A stretch of 41,214 nt of DNA from Acidobacteriaceae bacterium (GTDB taxonomy: Bacteria; Acidobacteriota; Terriglobia; Terriglobales; Acidobacteriaceae). The notes beneath the pieces were generated by a model. It did no database searches, had not been told where the DNA came from, and was given only the letters and a program-made list of their open reading frames with translations. Position numbers and translations under genes: made by a program. The first letter of the stretch is position 1. Each line of letters opens with the position of its first letter. The stretch covers positions 1 through 41,214 of the forward strand of contig JANXZS010000220.1 in the NCBI GenBank assembly GCA_025355385.1. The letters run 5' to 3'. Of this stretch, positions 17,610 to 26,562 are shown piece by piece.

Positions 17610-18698
17610 TCAGCGACCGCTCGAGAAAATCGCCATCAGCTCTTGCGGAGGAACGACTTCAAGCTGGGCATAAGTGCAGTCGCTCGGCTTCTTGTCCGTA
17701 CGCCACCTGCGAAACTGCGACATGTGACGGAAGCGGCTGCCCTGCATGTGCTCATAAGCAACTTCGACCACGAGCTCTGGTCGCAACGGCTCCCATGACA
17801 GATCTTTGCCTTGGCTCCAGCGGCTCTTGCCACCCGGCATGCGGTGCTCACCTTCACCGGTCGCCGGTCCTGAATCCGCCCAGGACTTCCAGGGATGATT
17901 AGCTAGCGCATCCTCGCGATACGGCGCAAGGTATTTTGTCAGCTCATGACGCTTGTCGAGCGTGAAGCTGGAGCAGACGCCGACGTGCTGAAGTGCGCCC
18001 GAATCGTCGAAAAGACCAAGCAGCAGCGATCCGACAGCGGTACGCTCGCCTTTCTTGTACCAGCGAAAGCCAGCAACGACGCAGTCGCAATCGCGCTCAT
18101 GTTTGACCTTGAGCATCACGCGTTTGTCCGGCTCGTAGGCGCCTGAAATCGACTTGACCATGACCCCGTCGAGACCCGCTCCTTCGAAGCGACAAAACCA
18201 ATCCGACGCCACGCTTGTTTCGCGGGTTGCAGGCGTCAGATGAATGGGCGGCATAGCGGATGAAAGCATCGCTTCCAGCTCTCTCCGCCGGCTTCGGAAC
18301 GGTTCGCCCCGCAGATCCCGGTCTCCCTCGCAAAGCAGATCGAAGAACACGATGGAGGACGGGCTTTCCTGCGACAGGAGCTTCACCCTCGACGCCGCGG
18401 GATGTATGCGAAGCTGCAGGGCGTCAAAGTCAAGCCCACTATCCTTTGCCACGACGATTTCGCCGTCGAGCACGCAGCGGGCAGGCAACTGTGACCTCAA
18501 CGGTTCGAGAAGCTCAGGAAAATAGCGGTTAAGTGATTTTTGGTCGCGACTCTGGATCAGGATCTCATCCCCATCGCGAAAGATCAGCGCGCGAAACCCA
18601 TCCCACTTTGGCTCAAAGATCCATGATTCGCCCACCGGTAATTCGGCAACTCGCTTGGCGAGCATTGGCAAGATGGGCGGGTTGACGGGAAGGTGCAC
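17610..18698 (-). CDS. ATP-dependent DNA ligase, LigC/LigD-ligase type
   Basis: The product has 362 residues. The adenylation domain carries FEPKWDGFR with Lys31 as the AMP-accepting residue (motif I), then VLDGEIV (motif III), SIVFFDLL (IIIa), EGLDGVMVK-like GAGLDGVMVK (IV) and MLKVKHERDCDCVV (V). An OB-fold domain follows from about residue 215, ending near the C-terminus. The GTG at 18698 was chosen because family members begin with the same Leu-Pro-Val-x-Pro-Pro-x-x-PMLA sequence. It seals nicks in ATP-dependent fashion and probably partners the convergent polymerase in end joining. No nuclease (phosphoesterase) domain is attached to either gene. Confidence 0.92.
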   Translation of the reverse strand: MHLPVNPPILPMLAKRVAELPVGESWIFEPKWDGFRALIFRDGDEILIQSRDQKSLNRYFPELLEPLRSQLPARCVLDGEIVVAKDSGLDFDALQLRIHPAASRVKLLSQESPSSIVFFDLLCEGDRDLRGEPFRSRRRELEAMLSSAMPPIHLTPATRETSVASDWFCRFEGAGLDGVMVKSISGAYEPDKRVMLKVKHERDCDCVVAGFRWYKKGERTAVGSLLLGLFDDSGALQHVGVCSSFTLDKRHELTKYLAPYREDALANHPWKSWADSGPATGEGEHRMPGGKSRWSQGKDLSWEPLRPELVVEVAYEHMQGSRFRHMSQFRRWRTDKKPSDCTYAQLEVVPPQELMAIFSSGR

Positions 18699-18834
18699 GT
18701 TTCTTGTTATACCGTGCAGATCTACGTTAGGCGAGCATTTGGTGGCTCAGAAGGACATTCACACAAGCTTGCCACCCCGACGCCAGATCGACCCGCTAGC
18801 TTCGTATGAAATGGATTCGCAGGTCAAAGGTGCA

Positions 18835-19665
18835 TTAAGCAGGTAATCCATCAGGGACGGACCGAGCAGCGTAGCTCTCCATCGCCTGACTCAATTGGCA
18901 ATCGACTTCGTCTGCGATCGTCATCACCTGTGTCAATACCGAGCTAAAATCGATGCTGGATAGATTGTTCTGCAACGTCTGAAATATGCAAACCTGCAGT
19001 ATCCGCCACTCTTCGACGATCATTGCCGCAGTATAACCCTGCTCGCGCCTGTCCTCTCCGTGCCTGCAAGCGCCTGAGCATACGACTTCATGGGTGCCTA
19101 GCTTGCGCTCTGATTTGAGACGCTCAACCAGGTCGCGGAAAACCTGGGGCAGATGGGCGCAGCGCAATTTGTGGCTCAATGGAATCGCCATCAATCTGGC
19201 TTCCAATTCAACCAGCCCAAGCCAATTCCTGATGATAGTCTGGGCAGTCCGTTCGAGAATCGACGCGACCGTCTCCAACAGGTGAGGTTGCGGTTGTCCG
19301 GTAGCCAATCTACTCCTGATCGCGTCGATCAGGGCTCCGACATCCATCGGTTTCACCAGAATCTCATCCGCTTGCAGCAGGATGGCCCGGGCTCCGGCGT
19401 CCACATCGGGGTAAGCGCTCAACAGGAACGTCGCCGCTCGTGGATTTGCGTGACGCATAGCGCTCACCACTGTAAGACCATCCCCCGCCCCGGGCATCTG
19501 CAGGTCACTTATTAATACGTCGAAGTCCATTTCATTAATACACTTAAGGGCATGAGGCACGTTCGACGCGATGGTAACGTGAAATCCATTGGCTTCCAGC
19601 ACTTTGGAAAGCGTAAACCGTACGACCACGTCGTCATCGACCAGCAACACCTTGATTCCTCGCAT
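18835..19665 (-). CDS. Response regulator: receiver domain plus RsbRD-like helical domain
   Basis: The product has 276 residues. Residues 1-118 form a CheY-like receiver with acidic pocket DDD (10-12), phospho-acceptor Asp54 in SDLQMPG, and Lys105 in ILVKPMD. Residues of about 125-265 form an alpha-helical domain like the N-terminal RsbRD domain of sensor kinases and stressosome proteins (QGYTAAMIVEEWRILQVCIF). There is no DNA-binding domain, so output is probably through protein contacts. GGAG lies seven bases before the ATG. No cognate kinase is adjacent; two Crp-family genes lie upstream on the same strand, which suggests a stress-signalling locus. Confidence 0.8.
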   Translation of the reverse strand: MRGIKVLLVDDDVVVRFTLSKVLEANGFHVTIASNVPHALKCINEMDFDVLISDLQMPGAGDGLTVVSAMRHANPRAATFLLSAYPDVDAGARAILLQADEILVKPMDVGALIDAIRSRLATGQPQPHLLETVASILERTAQTIIRNWLGLVELEARLMAIPLSHKLRCAHLPQVFRDLVERLKSERKLGTHEVVCSGACRHGEDRREQGYTAAMIVEEWRILQVCIFQTLQNNLSSIDFSSVLTQVMTIADEVDCQLSQAMESYAARSVPDGLPA

Positions 19666-19715
19666 AGTATCTCCGTTGCAATATGATGCTAACGCGACTT
19701 CAGTAGACGTTCCAC

Positions 19716-20180
19716 CTACCCATTCTTGAGCTGTTCAATTTTCCTTCCACGGGTCAAGTCACTCGACCTTGAGGAGCCGATCCATGCTGCGGCTCGCGCC
19801 GATACTGTCGACTTGGCCGGGTGCGAAATGAAGCCGCGTCTTCTGCCTCTTCGCGCGTAGTGTTCCAACGCCTCACGATTGGGGATCTTCAGGGTTGACC
19901 CATGCAACTCTACCAGATGTCGCTGCTTGAAATCGTTCAGGGCGCGGGTAACTGTTTCGCGAGAGGCCGCGATGCACTCGCCGATCCCTTCGTGCGTAAG
20001 TGGCAGCCTGAGCCGAGTTCTACATCCTGTCTGTTGGTCGCCCGCGCTCCACTCCAGGACTTCGAAATCGTTCAGGGCCTCTGGTGACAGGGGCTTGAAA
20101 ATTCGCCTGCTCTCGGAGCCTGACAGCTCTCGTTTCGTTCGATTGTGTAAGCGTTTCCCATTCCATTCATCCTCTTGCAC
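19716..20180 (-). pseudogene. Crp/Fnr-family regulator lacking its cyclic-nucleotide-type sensor domain
   Basis: The C-terminal half is a normal Crp-type winged helix-turn-helix: RLRLPLTHEGIGECIAAS, then RETVTRALNDFKQRHLVELH and GSTLKIPNREALEHYA. Before it, only the beginning of the sensor domain remains (IFKPLSPEALNDFEVLEW), and it runs straight into the region normally found after the dimerisation helix. About 110-120 residues of effector domain and helix are missing in frame. I place the start at a GTG at 20180, because the open frame before it has no family resemblance. The remaining protein could bind DNA poorly as a monomer or be inert. Confidence 0.65.
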
Positions 20181-20402
20181 TCCGTGTGCCTGATCGTGCT
20201 GAGCGGAGCAATTCCAACCCACACGTGCTGTGGTCAGAGTGATTGATGGCGGGGACGTCCTCCCGGACCTTGAAGCATCCGAAGAAAAGGTCTTTCCCCC
20301 GAGCATCACACTTTGATCAGTGGGCAAGTGTCCCATTGCATTAACTTCGATACTATGCAATTTTGCCCACAACTTTCGTTCCGCACCAAGCCAAGCCTTG
20401 TT

Positions 20403-21113
20403 CTAGCTTTGCGGAGCATCGAAAAGAGAAGCACTTACGGCATTGTCATCGAAGGGTCGGTCGTGCAGAACCACGTTTAGGAGTGACTTATGAACGCGTA
20501 TACGACCGTTGTATTCGATGAAGCCCAATTTACGAAATCGGTTCATAAAAAAGCTCACACGGGATCTGGTGGTACCGATCATATCCGCCAAGGTCTCCTG
20601 GGTGATCTCAGGAATCAGAGTTTCCGGTATGCCCGGCTGCCCAAATTCCGCCATCAACAGGAGAATCCTCGCTAATCGCTTTTCGCTGGAGTTGAAAAGC
20701 TGATCGACCAGGTCGGCTTGAGTGCGCATGCTGCGGGCCAGCAAAAATGCCAGGAACAGGTCGGAGAAGGAATGTTCCTCGTGCATCACGCGGATCATTT
20801 CCTCCCTCTTTATTTTGAGCGCCGTACAAGCGATAGTCGCAGTGGCCGTCGCCATGCGTAACCCGGCTACTGCCGCGATCGACTCCTCTCCAATGAAGTC
20901 ACCTGCGGATAGAAGGGTAATAGTGGCTTCCTTGCCGGCTTTCGAAACTACGGTGAGTTTGGCGCGGCCCTTCTGAAGATAAAAAACGGAGTCAGCAGGA
21001 GTGCCCTGCGCAAAGAAAACCTGCTTTGGCTTCAGTTGAATTACTCTTCGTCCCAATCCGGCTTTGGCCAGGAAGGCGGCGACGTCAAATGTAGGTTCTA
21101 TTACCTCAACCAT
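20403..21113 (-). CDS. Crp/Fnr-family transcriptional regulator
   Basis: From the ATG at 21113 (GAAGGGA about eight bases upstream) the product has 236 residues, the usual Crp/Fnr size; the frame extends 30 codons further back without homology. Residues of about 20-130 form the cNMP-binding-type beta-barrel (FFAQGTPADSVFYLQKGRAK, and GDFIGEESIAA). The dimerisation helix follows, then a winged helix-turn-helix with TQETLADMIGTTRSRVSFFMNRFRKLG-type recognition helix. The effector is unknown: the Fnr cluster cysteines are absent, and the Arg-Ser pair typical of cAMP binding is not evident. The SDR and this gene face the same way. Its close neighbour is the truncated Crp-type gene. Confidence 0.85.
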   Translation of the reverse strand: MVEVIEPTFDVAAFLAKAGLGRRVIQLKPKQVFFAQGTPADSVFYLQKGRAKLTVVSKAGKEATITLLSAGDFIGEESIAAVAGLRMATATATIACTALKIKREEMIRVMHEEHSFSDLFLAFLLARSMRTQADLVDQLFNSSEKRLARILLLMAEFGQPGIPETLIPEITQETLADMIGTTRSRVSFFMNRFRKLGFIEYNGRIRVHKSLLNVVLHDRPFDDNAVSASLFDAPQS

Positions 21114-21369
21114 CTCGATGTTCCCTTCGCAAGGTAATAGTCTAGTGAGAGGACAGTTCAGCTGAAACGACACCGCACTGAGAATTAAACAGGGCAATCC
21201 CACGATGTTCGAGGTTTGGAGCAGTCACGTTGCCTATGACTTAAGCACATTCCCCTCGCACCCTCGTTTAGGATTTGCCTTTTTTCTTCCAAACGCCCAC
21301 GTTGCAGGGCTTCTGCTCGTCAGACGACAGCAACCGTCGCCCCCACCTCTTTATCCCTCGTTTAACACC

Positions 21370-22218
21370 CTAAACTTCAGGATAATCGGTGCTGAGCGTA
21401 ACTTGCCGCCAAGAGTCAAAGTTCTGTTTCATAGCTTCGAGCTTCTCATATCCCATTTTCAGAGCTGGCTGTCCCAGCAGCAAGTGAAGTGGCGGATTTT
21501 CTGACTGTACGGCTTGGATAATCGCTTCCCCAGCACGTATCGGATCGCCCTGCTGCTTTCCACTCCGCTCGCGGCTCTGCCGGCGGCGCTCGCCCGCAGT
21601 CGAGTCGTAATCGTCGATAACAATCTTGGACTCAAACAGCGAACGTCCTGCCCAGTCTGTGCGGAAGGGACCAGGCTCCACGATCAGCACCTTGATCCCC
21701 AGCGGAGCGAGTTCGATCGAGAGCGACTCTGACAATCCTTCGAGCGCATATTTGGTCGCGTGGTAGTAGCCGGTTGCGGCGAAGCTCACCAGCCCGCCGA
21801 TGGAAGAAATATTGACAATGTGGCCACTGCGGCGCTTGCGCATCCCCGGCAACACGACGTTGGTAAGCGCGACCAAGCCAAAGAAATTTGTTTCGAACAT
21901 GGCACGAATCTGATCGTCTTCGCCCTCTTCCACGGCCGCAAGATAGCCATACCCCGCGTTGTTGACCAACACGTCGATGCGCCCAAAGATTTGCTCAGCC
22001 TGCCGCACGGCCTGGGCGATCTGCGCCCTGTTCGTCACATCGAGTTGTATAGCGAGCGCATTCTTTTCGTGCCCGGAAACGATCTCTGTCAACTGATCTG
22101 GATTGCGCGCCGTCACTACCGCCCTCCAGCCGCGGGCGAGCACAAGCTTTGCAAGTTCCTTGCCGAAGCCGGTCGAACAACCGGTGATAAACCATACCGG
22201 CGATTGCTGCTGTGTCAT
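21370..22218 (-). CDS. Short-chain dehydrogenase/reductase
   Basis: A classical SDR of about 282 residues. I chose the ATG at 22218, which has GGAG seven bases upstream; another in-frame ATG is at 22230. It shows the cofactor-binding TGCSTGFG motif, an Arg after the second strand (TARNPDQL) favouring NADP(H), NNAGYG, the catalytic Ser in NISSIGG and YYHATK with Tyr and Lys spaced by three residues. Numbering from the upstream ATG, the latter are Tyr156 and Lys160. The C-terminal part (VEPGPFRTDWAG) matches the oxidoreductase subgroup often annotated as retinol-dehydrogenase-like. The substrate is unknown. It is divergent from the GH31 gene with about 230 bases between starts. Confidence 0.88.
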   Translation of the reverse strand: MTQQQSPVWFITGCSTGFGKELAKLVLARGWRAVVTARNPDQLTEIVSGHEKNALAIQLDVTNRAQIAQAVRQAEQIFGRIDVLVNNAGYGYLAAVEEGEDDQIRAMFETNFFGLVALTNVVLPGMRKRRSGHIVNISSIGGLVSFAATGYYHATKYALEGLSESLSIELAPLGIKVLIVEPGPFRTDWAGRSLFESKIVIDDYDSTAGERRRQSRERSGKQQGDPIRAGEAIIQAVQSENPPLHLLLGQPALKMGYEKLEAMKQNFDSWRQVTLSTDYPEV

Positions 22219-22448
22219 TGCGTTCTCCATATTTGAATTCGATGCTCCCTGGTTCCTTCTGGGATCAGAACTCTTGCAGAAAGCTAATTGATCGCCAGGC
22301 AGCGCGCCCTGTTCCGTGATCGGAGCATGCTGTCTTCCTGGTGGTCGATGAGTTCAGCAACGGCCCGTCGCGCCTAAGCCGACGCAAAGACCGTAAGCCA
22401 AGTCGTCAATATAGCCGTACACTATTGAGTAAATCATTAAGGGGACTG

Positions 22449-24632
22449 ATGAAAGAAATCAGCAGACGTGGTTTTGCCGGCAGCCTGCTCGCTGGGGCGG
22501 TCGGTGCGGCGTTGGATACTTCCTCCTTGCGGACAGCCGTAAAAACCGAATCAGTCACAGCAGGCCGCGCAGCCATTTCTGCCAGGTGGCAGCCGCATCT
22601 TCCCGGCATTTGGAAAGCACAAATAGGAGTGCCGGAGCAATCGACTCCGGTTAGCCTCCGCGCGATCGGTCCGTCTCAGGATAAGCTGGCGTCGATGCAC
22701 TCGGTCAGTGCTCCACCCTTGATGGATGTCGAGGGCTGCTCCACTACACGCGGAGTCGAGATCATGCTGCCCCTTGCGGCGGGCGAACTTGTCTATGGAT
22801 TCGGTTTGCAAATGTATTCAGTCATGCACCGGGGATCGAAGAAGACGCTGCGCGTCAATGCCGATCCCAAGGGCGATTCCGGAGATGCCCATGCGCCCGT
22901 ACCCTTCTATGTCACCACACACGGCTATGGTGTTTTGATCGATACCGCCAGGTACGCCAGCTTTTCTTGCGGCTCCACCCGCCTGCACAAAAATCATCGA
23001 GCGCAGGATGAGCCCGCCGCTTATACCGAAGCTCCTCCTCTCGCGCAATTCGATGAGGCGGCTACTATGCGCGTCGAAATCCCCAACGCCAAAGGGGTCG
23101 ACATTTATCTCTTCGCAGGTCCAACGATGCGTGAGGCCGTCGAGCGCTATAACCTCTTCTCCGGGGGCGGAGTGAATCCGCCAGAGTGGGGACTGGGCTT
23201 CTGGTACCGGTGCTATCTCAATTCGAATACCGAGCAGTTGCTGGCGCTGGCGCGGGAGTTCCGCGACAGAAAGATTCCCTGTGATGTTCTCGGTCTCGAG
23301 CCAGGCTGGCAAACTCATGCCTATGCCTGCTCTTTCCTCTGGGATCCCAAGAAATTCTCCAACCCCCCGGCCATGGTCAGCAGCCTGAAGCAGATGGACT
23401 ATCAGCTCAATCTCTGGGAGCACGCCTACACCCACGCCACCGCGCCCAACTATCACGCGCTTGAACCCTACTCCGGCGACTACGAGGTCTTCGGCGGACT
23501 GGTTCCCGACTTCAATATCCCCCAGGCGCGCCGTATCTTTGGCGATCATCAGTCCAGCGCATTTCTCGATCTGGGCATCTCCGGCTTCAAGCTCGACGAG
23601 TGCGACAACTCGGACTACACAGGCGGGTGGGCCTTCCCCGAGTTCAGCCGCTTCCCATCAGGGCTGGATGGAGAGCAGATGCACTCAGTCTTCGGGCTCC
23701 GCTACCAGGACGTAATTCTGGAGGCGTTCAACCGCGCCAACCGTCCCACTTACGGACTCGTACGATCCAGCGGTGCGCTCGCTGCGCCCTACCCCTTCGT
23801 GCTCTACAGCGATCTCTACGATCACCGAGTCTTCATCCGCGCAGTTATCAATTCCGGCTTCACCGGCCTGCTTTTTTGTCCCGAAGTGCGCGATGCCGAG
23901 AGTGTGGAAGACCTGATCCGTCGCATGCAAAGCGTGGTGTTTTCTCCGCTGGCAATGGTCAATGGCTGGTATGTGCAGAACCCGCCATGGAAGCAGGTCC
24001 ACGCATCCTGGGAAACTTTTCACGAGAGAGAACAGAATCCAGGGAATTTCGATGAAGGATGGGAGAAAGTCGAAGCCCAGTGCCGCGAGGTGCTTGGCTG
24101 GCGCATGCAGCTTGTCCCCTACCTGCGCGCCTCCTTCGCCAAGTATGCCTCCCACGGCACGCCTCCATTTCGTGCCCTGATAATGGATTGGCCCAACGAC
24201 CCGAACCTGGCGTTGGTGGAAGACGAATATCTGGTTGGCGACCGCATGCTGGTGGCACCGGTGTTCGCGAAGCAGACAAGCCGCGAGGTTGTATTGCCGC
24301 GCGGCGCCTGGTGTGACTACTGGACAGGCGAGGCAGTGGAAGGGGGCAGGAAGTTTAAAGTGCAGACTCCTCTCGACCGCATCCCCGTTTACGTAAAGTC
24401 AGGGTCGGTCTTCGCAGTCGCCGAGCCCGGAGCATCCGCCCGATCACCCGAGTCGCGCCGACTCACAGTTCGCGTCTACGGCGATGGGTCCATCCCTTTT
24501 GTTATTCGCGAGCAGGGCAAAACCGCAATGGAGATCTCGTGGAACAACCAGACTGGTAAGGGTAGCTTCAGCCCCGGCAAGCCCTCAGGCGCCCCCTACA
24601 CAATCGTCGATTGGAAAAAGATGGGCTCCTAG
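22449..24632 (+). CDS. Tat-exported GH31 family glycoside hydrolase (alpha-glucosidase/alpha-xylosidase type)
   Basis: The frame is open from 22341, but the ATG at 22449 has AAGGGGA upstream and directly starts a twin-arginine signal (ISRRGFAGSLLAGAVGAAL), so the mature enzyme is exported folded. The 727-residue product contains the GH31 barrel: WGLGFWYRCYLN near the start, then SGFKLDECDNSDY with the likely nucleophile Asp, and YGLVRSSGALAAPYPFVLYSDL. The C-terminal beta-sandwich has YLVGDRMLVAPVF and RGAWCDYWTGE. It removes alpha-linked glucose or xylose from glycan ends. The exact substrate cannot be told from the sequence. It lies in a run with no obvious co-transcribed partner. Confidence 0.88.
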   Translation: MKEISRRGFAGSLLAGAVGAALDTSSLRTAVKTESVTAGRAAISARWQPHLPGIWKAQIGVPEQSTPVSLRAIGPSQDKLASMHSVSAPPLMDVEGCSTTRGVEIMLPLAAGELVYGFGLQMYSVMHRGSKKTLRVNADPKGDSGDAHAPVPFYVTTHGYGVLIDTARYASFSCGSTRLHKNHRAQDEPAAYTEAPPLAQFDEAATMRVEIPNAKGVDIYLFAGPTMREAVERYNLFSGGGVNPPEWGLGFWYRCYLNSNTEQLLALAREFRDRKIPCDVLGLEPGWQTHAYACSFLWDPKKFSNPPAMVSSLKQMDYQLNLWEHAYTHATAPNYHALEPYSGDYEVFGGLVPDFNIPQARRIFGDHQSSAFLDLGISGFKLDECDNSDYTGGWAFPEFSRFPSGLDGEQMHSVFGLRYQDVILEAFNRANRPTYGLVRSSGALAAPYPFVLYSDLYDHRVFIRAVINSGFTGLLFCPEVRDAESVEDLIRRMQSVVFSPLAMVNGWYVQNPPWKQVHASWETFHEREQNPGNFDEGWEKVEAQCREVLGWRMQLVPYLRASFAKYASHGTPPFRALIMDWPNDPNLALVEDEYLVGDRMLVAPVFAKQTSREVVLPRGAWCDYWTGEAVEGGRKFKVQTPLDRIPVYVKSGSVFAVAEPGASARSPESRRLTVRVYGDGSIPFVIREQGKTAMEISWNNQTGKGSFSPGKPSGAPYTIVDWKKMGS

Positions 24633-24752
24633 AGCCACTCGCCCTTGGGTGACAATCCCGCCCACGACCTATTCCAGCATCTTGTCCCCCAGGTCGTTGA
24701 GGAACGGATAGCCATGAAAGGGTCGGATGAGGCGGTCGCACTCAATCAGTGC

Positions 24753-25396
24753 TCAACCCGTGTGTTCATCCGCGCGTGTATCGACCACTCTCACTTTACG
24801 AGCATTGGAGCGCGAGCTGCGCGGCGTGGCTTCTACCTCTCGTACCGACAAGGCGGTCAACTGCTTTTCAACTGTGTCGAGAACCACTTTCGATAACGCA
24901 GGATCGGACAGCGCACGAGAAAGCTCGAGCGCTCCAAGCGACGCGCTCAAAATGAGAAGTCCGCGCGCTCTTTTAGCTGCGCAATCGTCGCCCGGCAACA
25001 GACTGGTGTAAAACTCAAGATTGCTTATGACGCGCGCGGTGTAGATGGCCCGGGTCGACTTGCTTGCGCGCCCGATGTCGCCAAGCAGAGCTGCCATGGC
25101 GCAGCCAGTGCCCGGCGCGTCGCGATGCGCTTCGGTCAGGTAGTTTCTTAGATGATCCGCGACGCTCCCAGCTCGACCCTCTCGAACATCCAAACCTTTT
25201 AAAGCCTCCGCAATGGCCTCAACACGAGATGATCTCGGGACGCGAAATGCTTAGAGAAGCCGCCGACAGTCATTCCTGCTTCCTTCATGACATCGGCAAC
25301 TCCAATGCCGTCAAGGCCGAGTTCCCGAAAGCGTTTTGCAGCTATTTTAACGACGCGTGAGTGCGTCGCTTCTTTGTCAGCTCTTGAATGGCCCAT
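24753..25396 (-). pseudogene. TetR-family regulator, frameshifted
   Basis: The first frame (25396-25199) encodes a TetR helix-turn-helix: AAKRFRELGLDGIGVADVM, EAGMTVGGFSKHFASRDHLV. It then ends early after a nonsense tail. The second frame, from about 25224 down to 24753, continues the family sequence: a few codons before GLDVREGRAGSVADHLRNYL, then GTGCAMAALLGDIGR and the ligand-domain helices. The break lies in the CTCGTGTTGAGG context at about 25217-25228; adding one G (GTG GTT GAG) would restore one protein of about 213 residues. The gene is divergent from the dioxygenase/esterase operon it probably regulated. Confidence 0.75.
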
Positions 25397-25415
25397 GACC
25401 TTCTCCCCTACATCT

Positions 25416-25433
25416 GGTTCATATATTTAAACC
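25416..25433. promoter_or_regulatory. Imperfect palindrome in front of the TetR gene, candidate operator
   Basis: The 18-base site GGTTCATATATTTAAACC has seven of nine positions matching between its half-sites. It lies 20 bases before the TetR ATG, where the -10 region of that gene would be, and in the divergent region shared with the dioxygenase gene. TetR repressors usually bind such dyads in their own control region. No binding evidence is available from sequence alone. Confidence 0.4.
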
Positions 25434-25578
25434 TTCCTTGATTCGGCACCACTCACCCACGGCGCTCGCAGAGACAATCATCTCGCGACGCAGCCGTGGA
25501 ATGGGGAAGACCATCTATCGTTTCGCCTGAATCGTTTTCGCCAAACCCGCGTCTTTCATCTAGCAGGAGGAAACTGCT

Positions 25579-26562
25579 ATGCCATCTTCTATTGTTGGAC
25601 TACACCACGTCACCGCCATAGCTTCGGACCCTCAGCAGAATCTGGATTTCTACACGGAGGTGCTAGGTCTCCGCTTCGTCAAGCGTACGGTCAACTTCGA
25701 CGATCCCGGCAGCTATCATCTTTACTTTGGAGATGACGCTGGTTCCCCAGGGACCATCCTTACCTTTTTTCCCTGGCTGCGGGCGGCACGCGGTCTTGCC
25801 GGTCTCGGAGAAGTGACGCGCACCGCCTTCAGCGTTCCGCTTGAATCAATCGACTACTGGGAGCAGCGCCTCCTTGCCAGCAAGGTGCCGGTGGAACGGA
25901 CGGGCAAACGCTTCCAAGAAGAGGTGCTGACACTTGCTGACCCGGACGGCATGAAGATCGAGATCGTTGGCCCTGCCGATGCTGGTTCGGTGAACGCACC
26001 GCGCTATGCCTCGATTCCTCCTGAACATGCCATTCGCGGATTCTTCGGAGTGACCTTATCTGAGGAAAGCGCGGAACCAACGGCTGAGATTCTCGGCATC
26101 ATGGGGTTCCAGCAGGTCGCGGAGGCAGCCAATCGGCTTCGCTTTGCGTCTGACGGCAGTGCCCCCGGCAATCACATCGATCTGATGATCGACAAGACAG
26201 CCCCCTACGGACGGACTGGCGCCGGAACCGTCCACCACATCGCCTTTCGCGTCAGAGACAACGCATCGCAGCTTGAGTGGCGCGCCGAGATTCAAAAACA
26301 TCTCGACGTAACACCCGTACTCGACAGGACTTACTTCCATTCGATCTATTTCCGCGAGCCTGGAGGAGTGTTGTTCGAACTGGCGACCGATCCGCCGGGA
26401 TTCACGCTGGATGAGCCCATCGAATCGCTGGGGGAGGAGCTTCGCATGCCGGCGTGGCTCGAGCCGAAACGCAGTCAGATCGAGCAGCGGCTCCCACCGA
26501 TCGAGCTGCATAAGTCGCTCCCGCCGATAGAGCTTCAGACCGTAACGGGGGAGACCATTTGA
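25579..26562 (+). CDS. Ring-cleaving dioxygenase of the VOC family (MhqO-like)
   Basis: The product has 327 residues with two vicinal-oxygen-chelate domains. The first begins IVGLHHVTAIASDPQQNLDF, with His9 a likely metal ligand, and has DPDGMKIEIVG. The second has AGTVHHIAFRV and PGGVLFELATDPPGF, supplying further His and Glu ligands. The arrangement matches MhqO/MhqA-type enzymes, which are linked to opening of hydroquinone rings and quinone resistance in Bacillus. AGGAGG lies eight bases before the ATG. It overlaps the following esterase gene by four bases, and a (broken) TetR gene is divergent. Substrate specificity is inferred from the family. Confidence 0.88.
   Translation: MPSSIVGLHHVTAIASDPQQNLDFYTEVLGLRFVKRTVNFDDPGSYHLYFGDDAGSPGTILTFFPWLRAARGLAGLGEVTRTAFSVPLESIDYWEQRLLASKVPVERTGKRFQEEVLTLADPDGMKIEIVGPADAGSVNAPRYASIPPEHAIRGFFGVTLSEESAEPTAEILGIMGFQQVAEAANRLRFASDGSAPGNHIDLMIDKTAPYGRTGAGTVHHIAFRVRDNASQLEWRAEIQKHLDVTPVLDRTYFHSIYFREPGGVLFELATDPPGFTLDEPIESLGEELRMPAWLEPKRSQIEQRLPPIELHKSLPPIELQTVTGETI

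Noticed and set aside
24645-24896. An open continuation in frame with GH31 beyond its TAG
   Set aside because: The GH31 protein ends at a position typical for the family, and the extension runs antisense into the TetR gene; likely chance.
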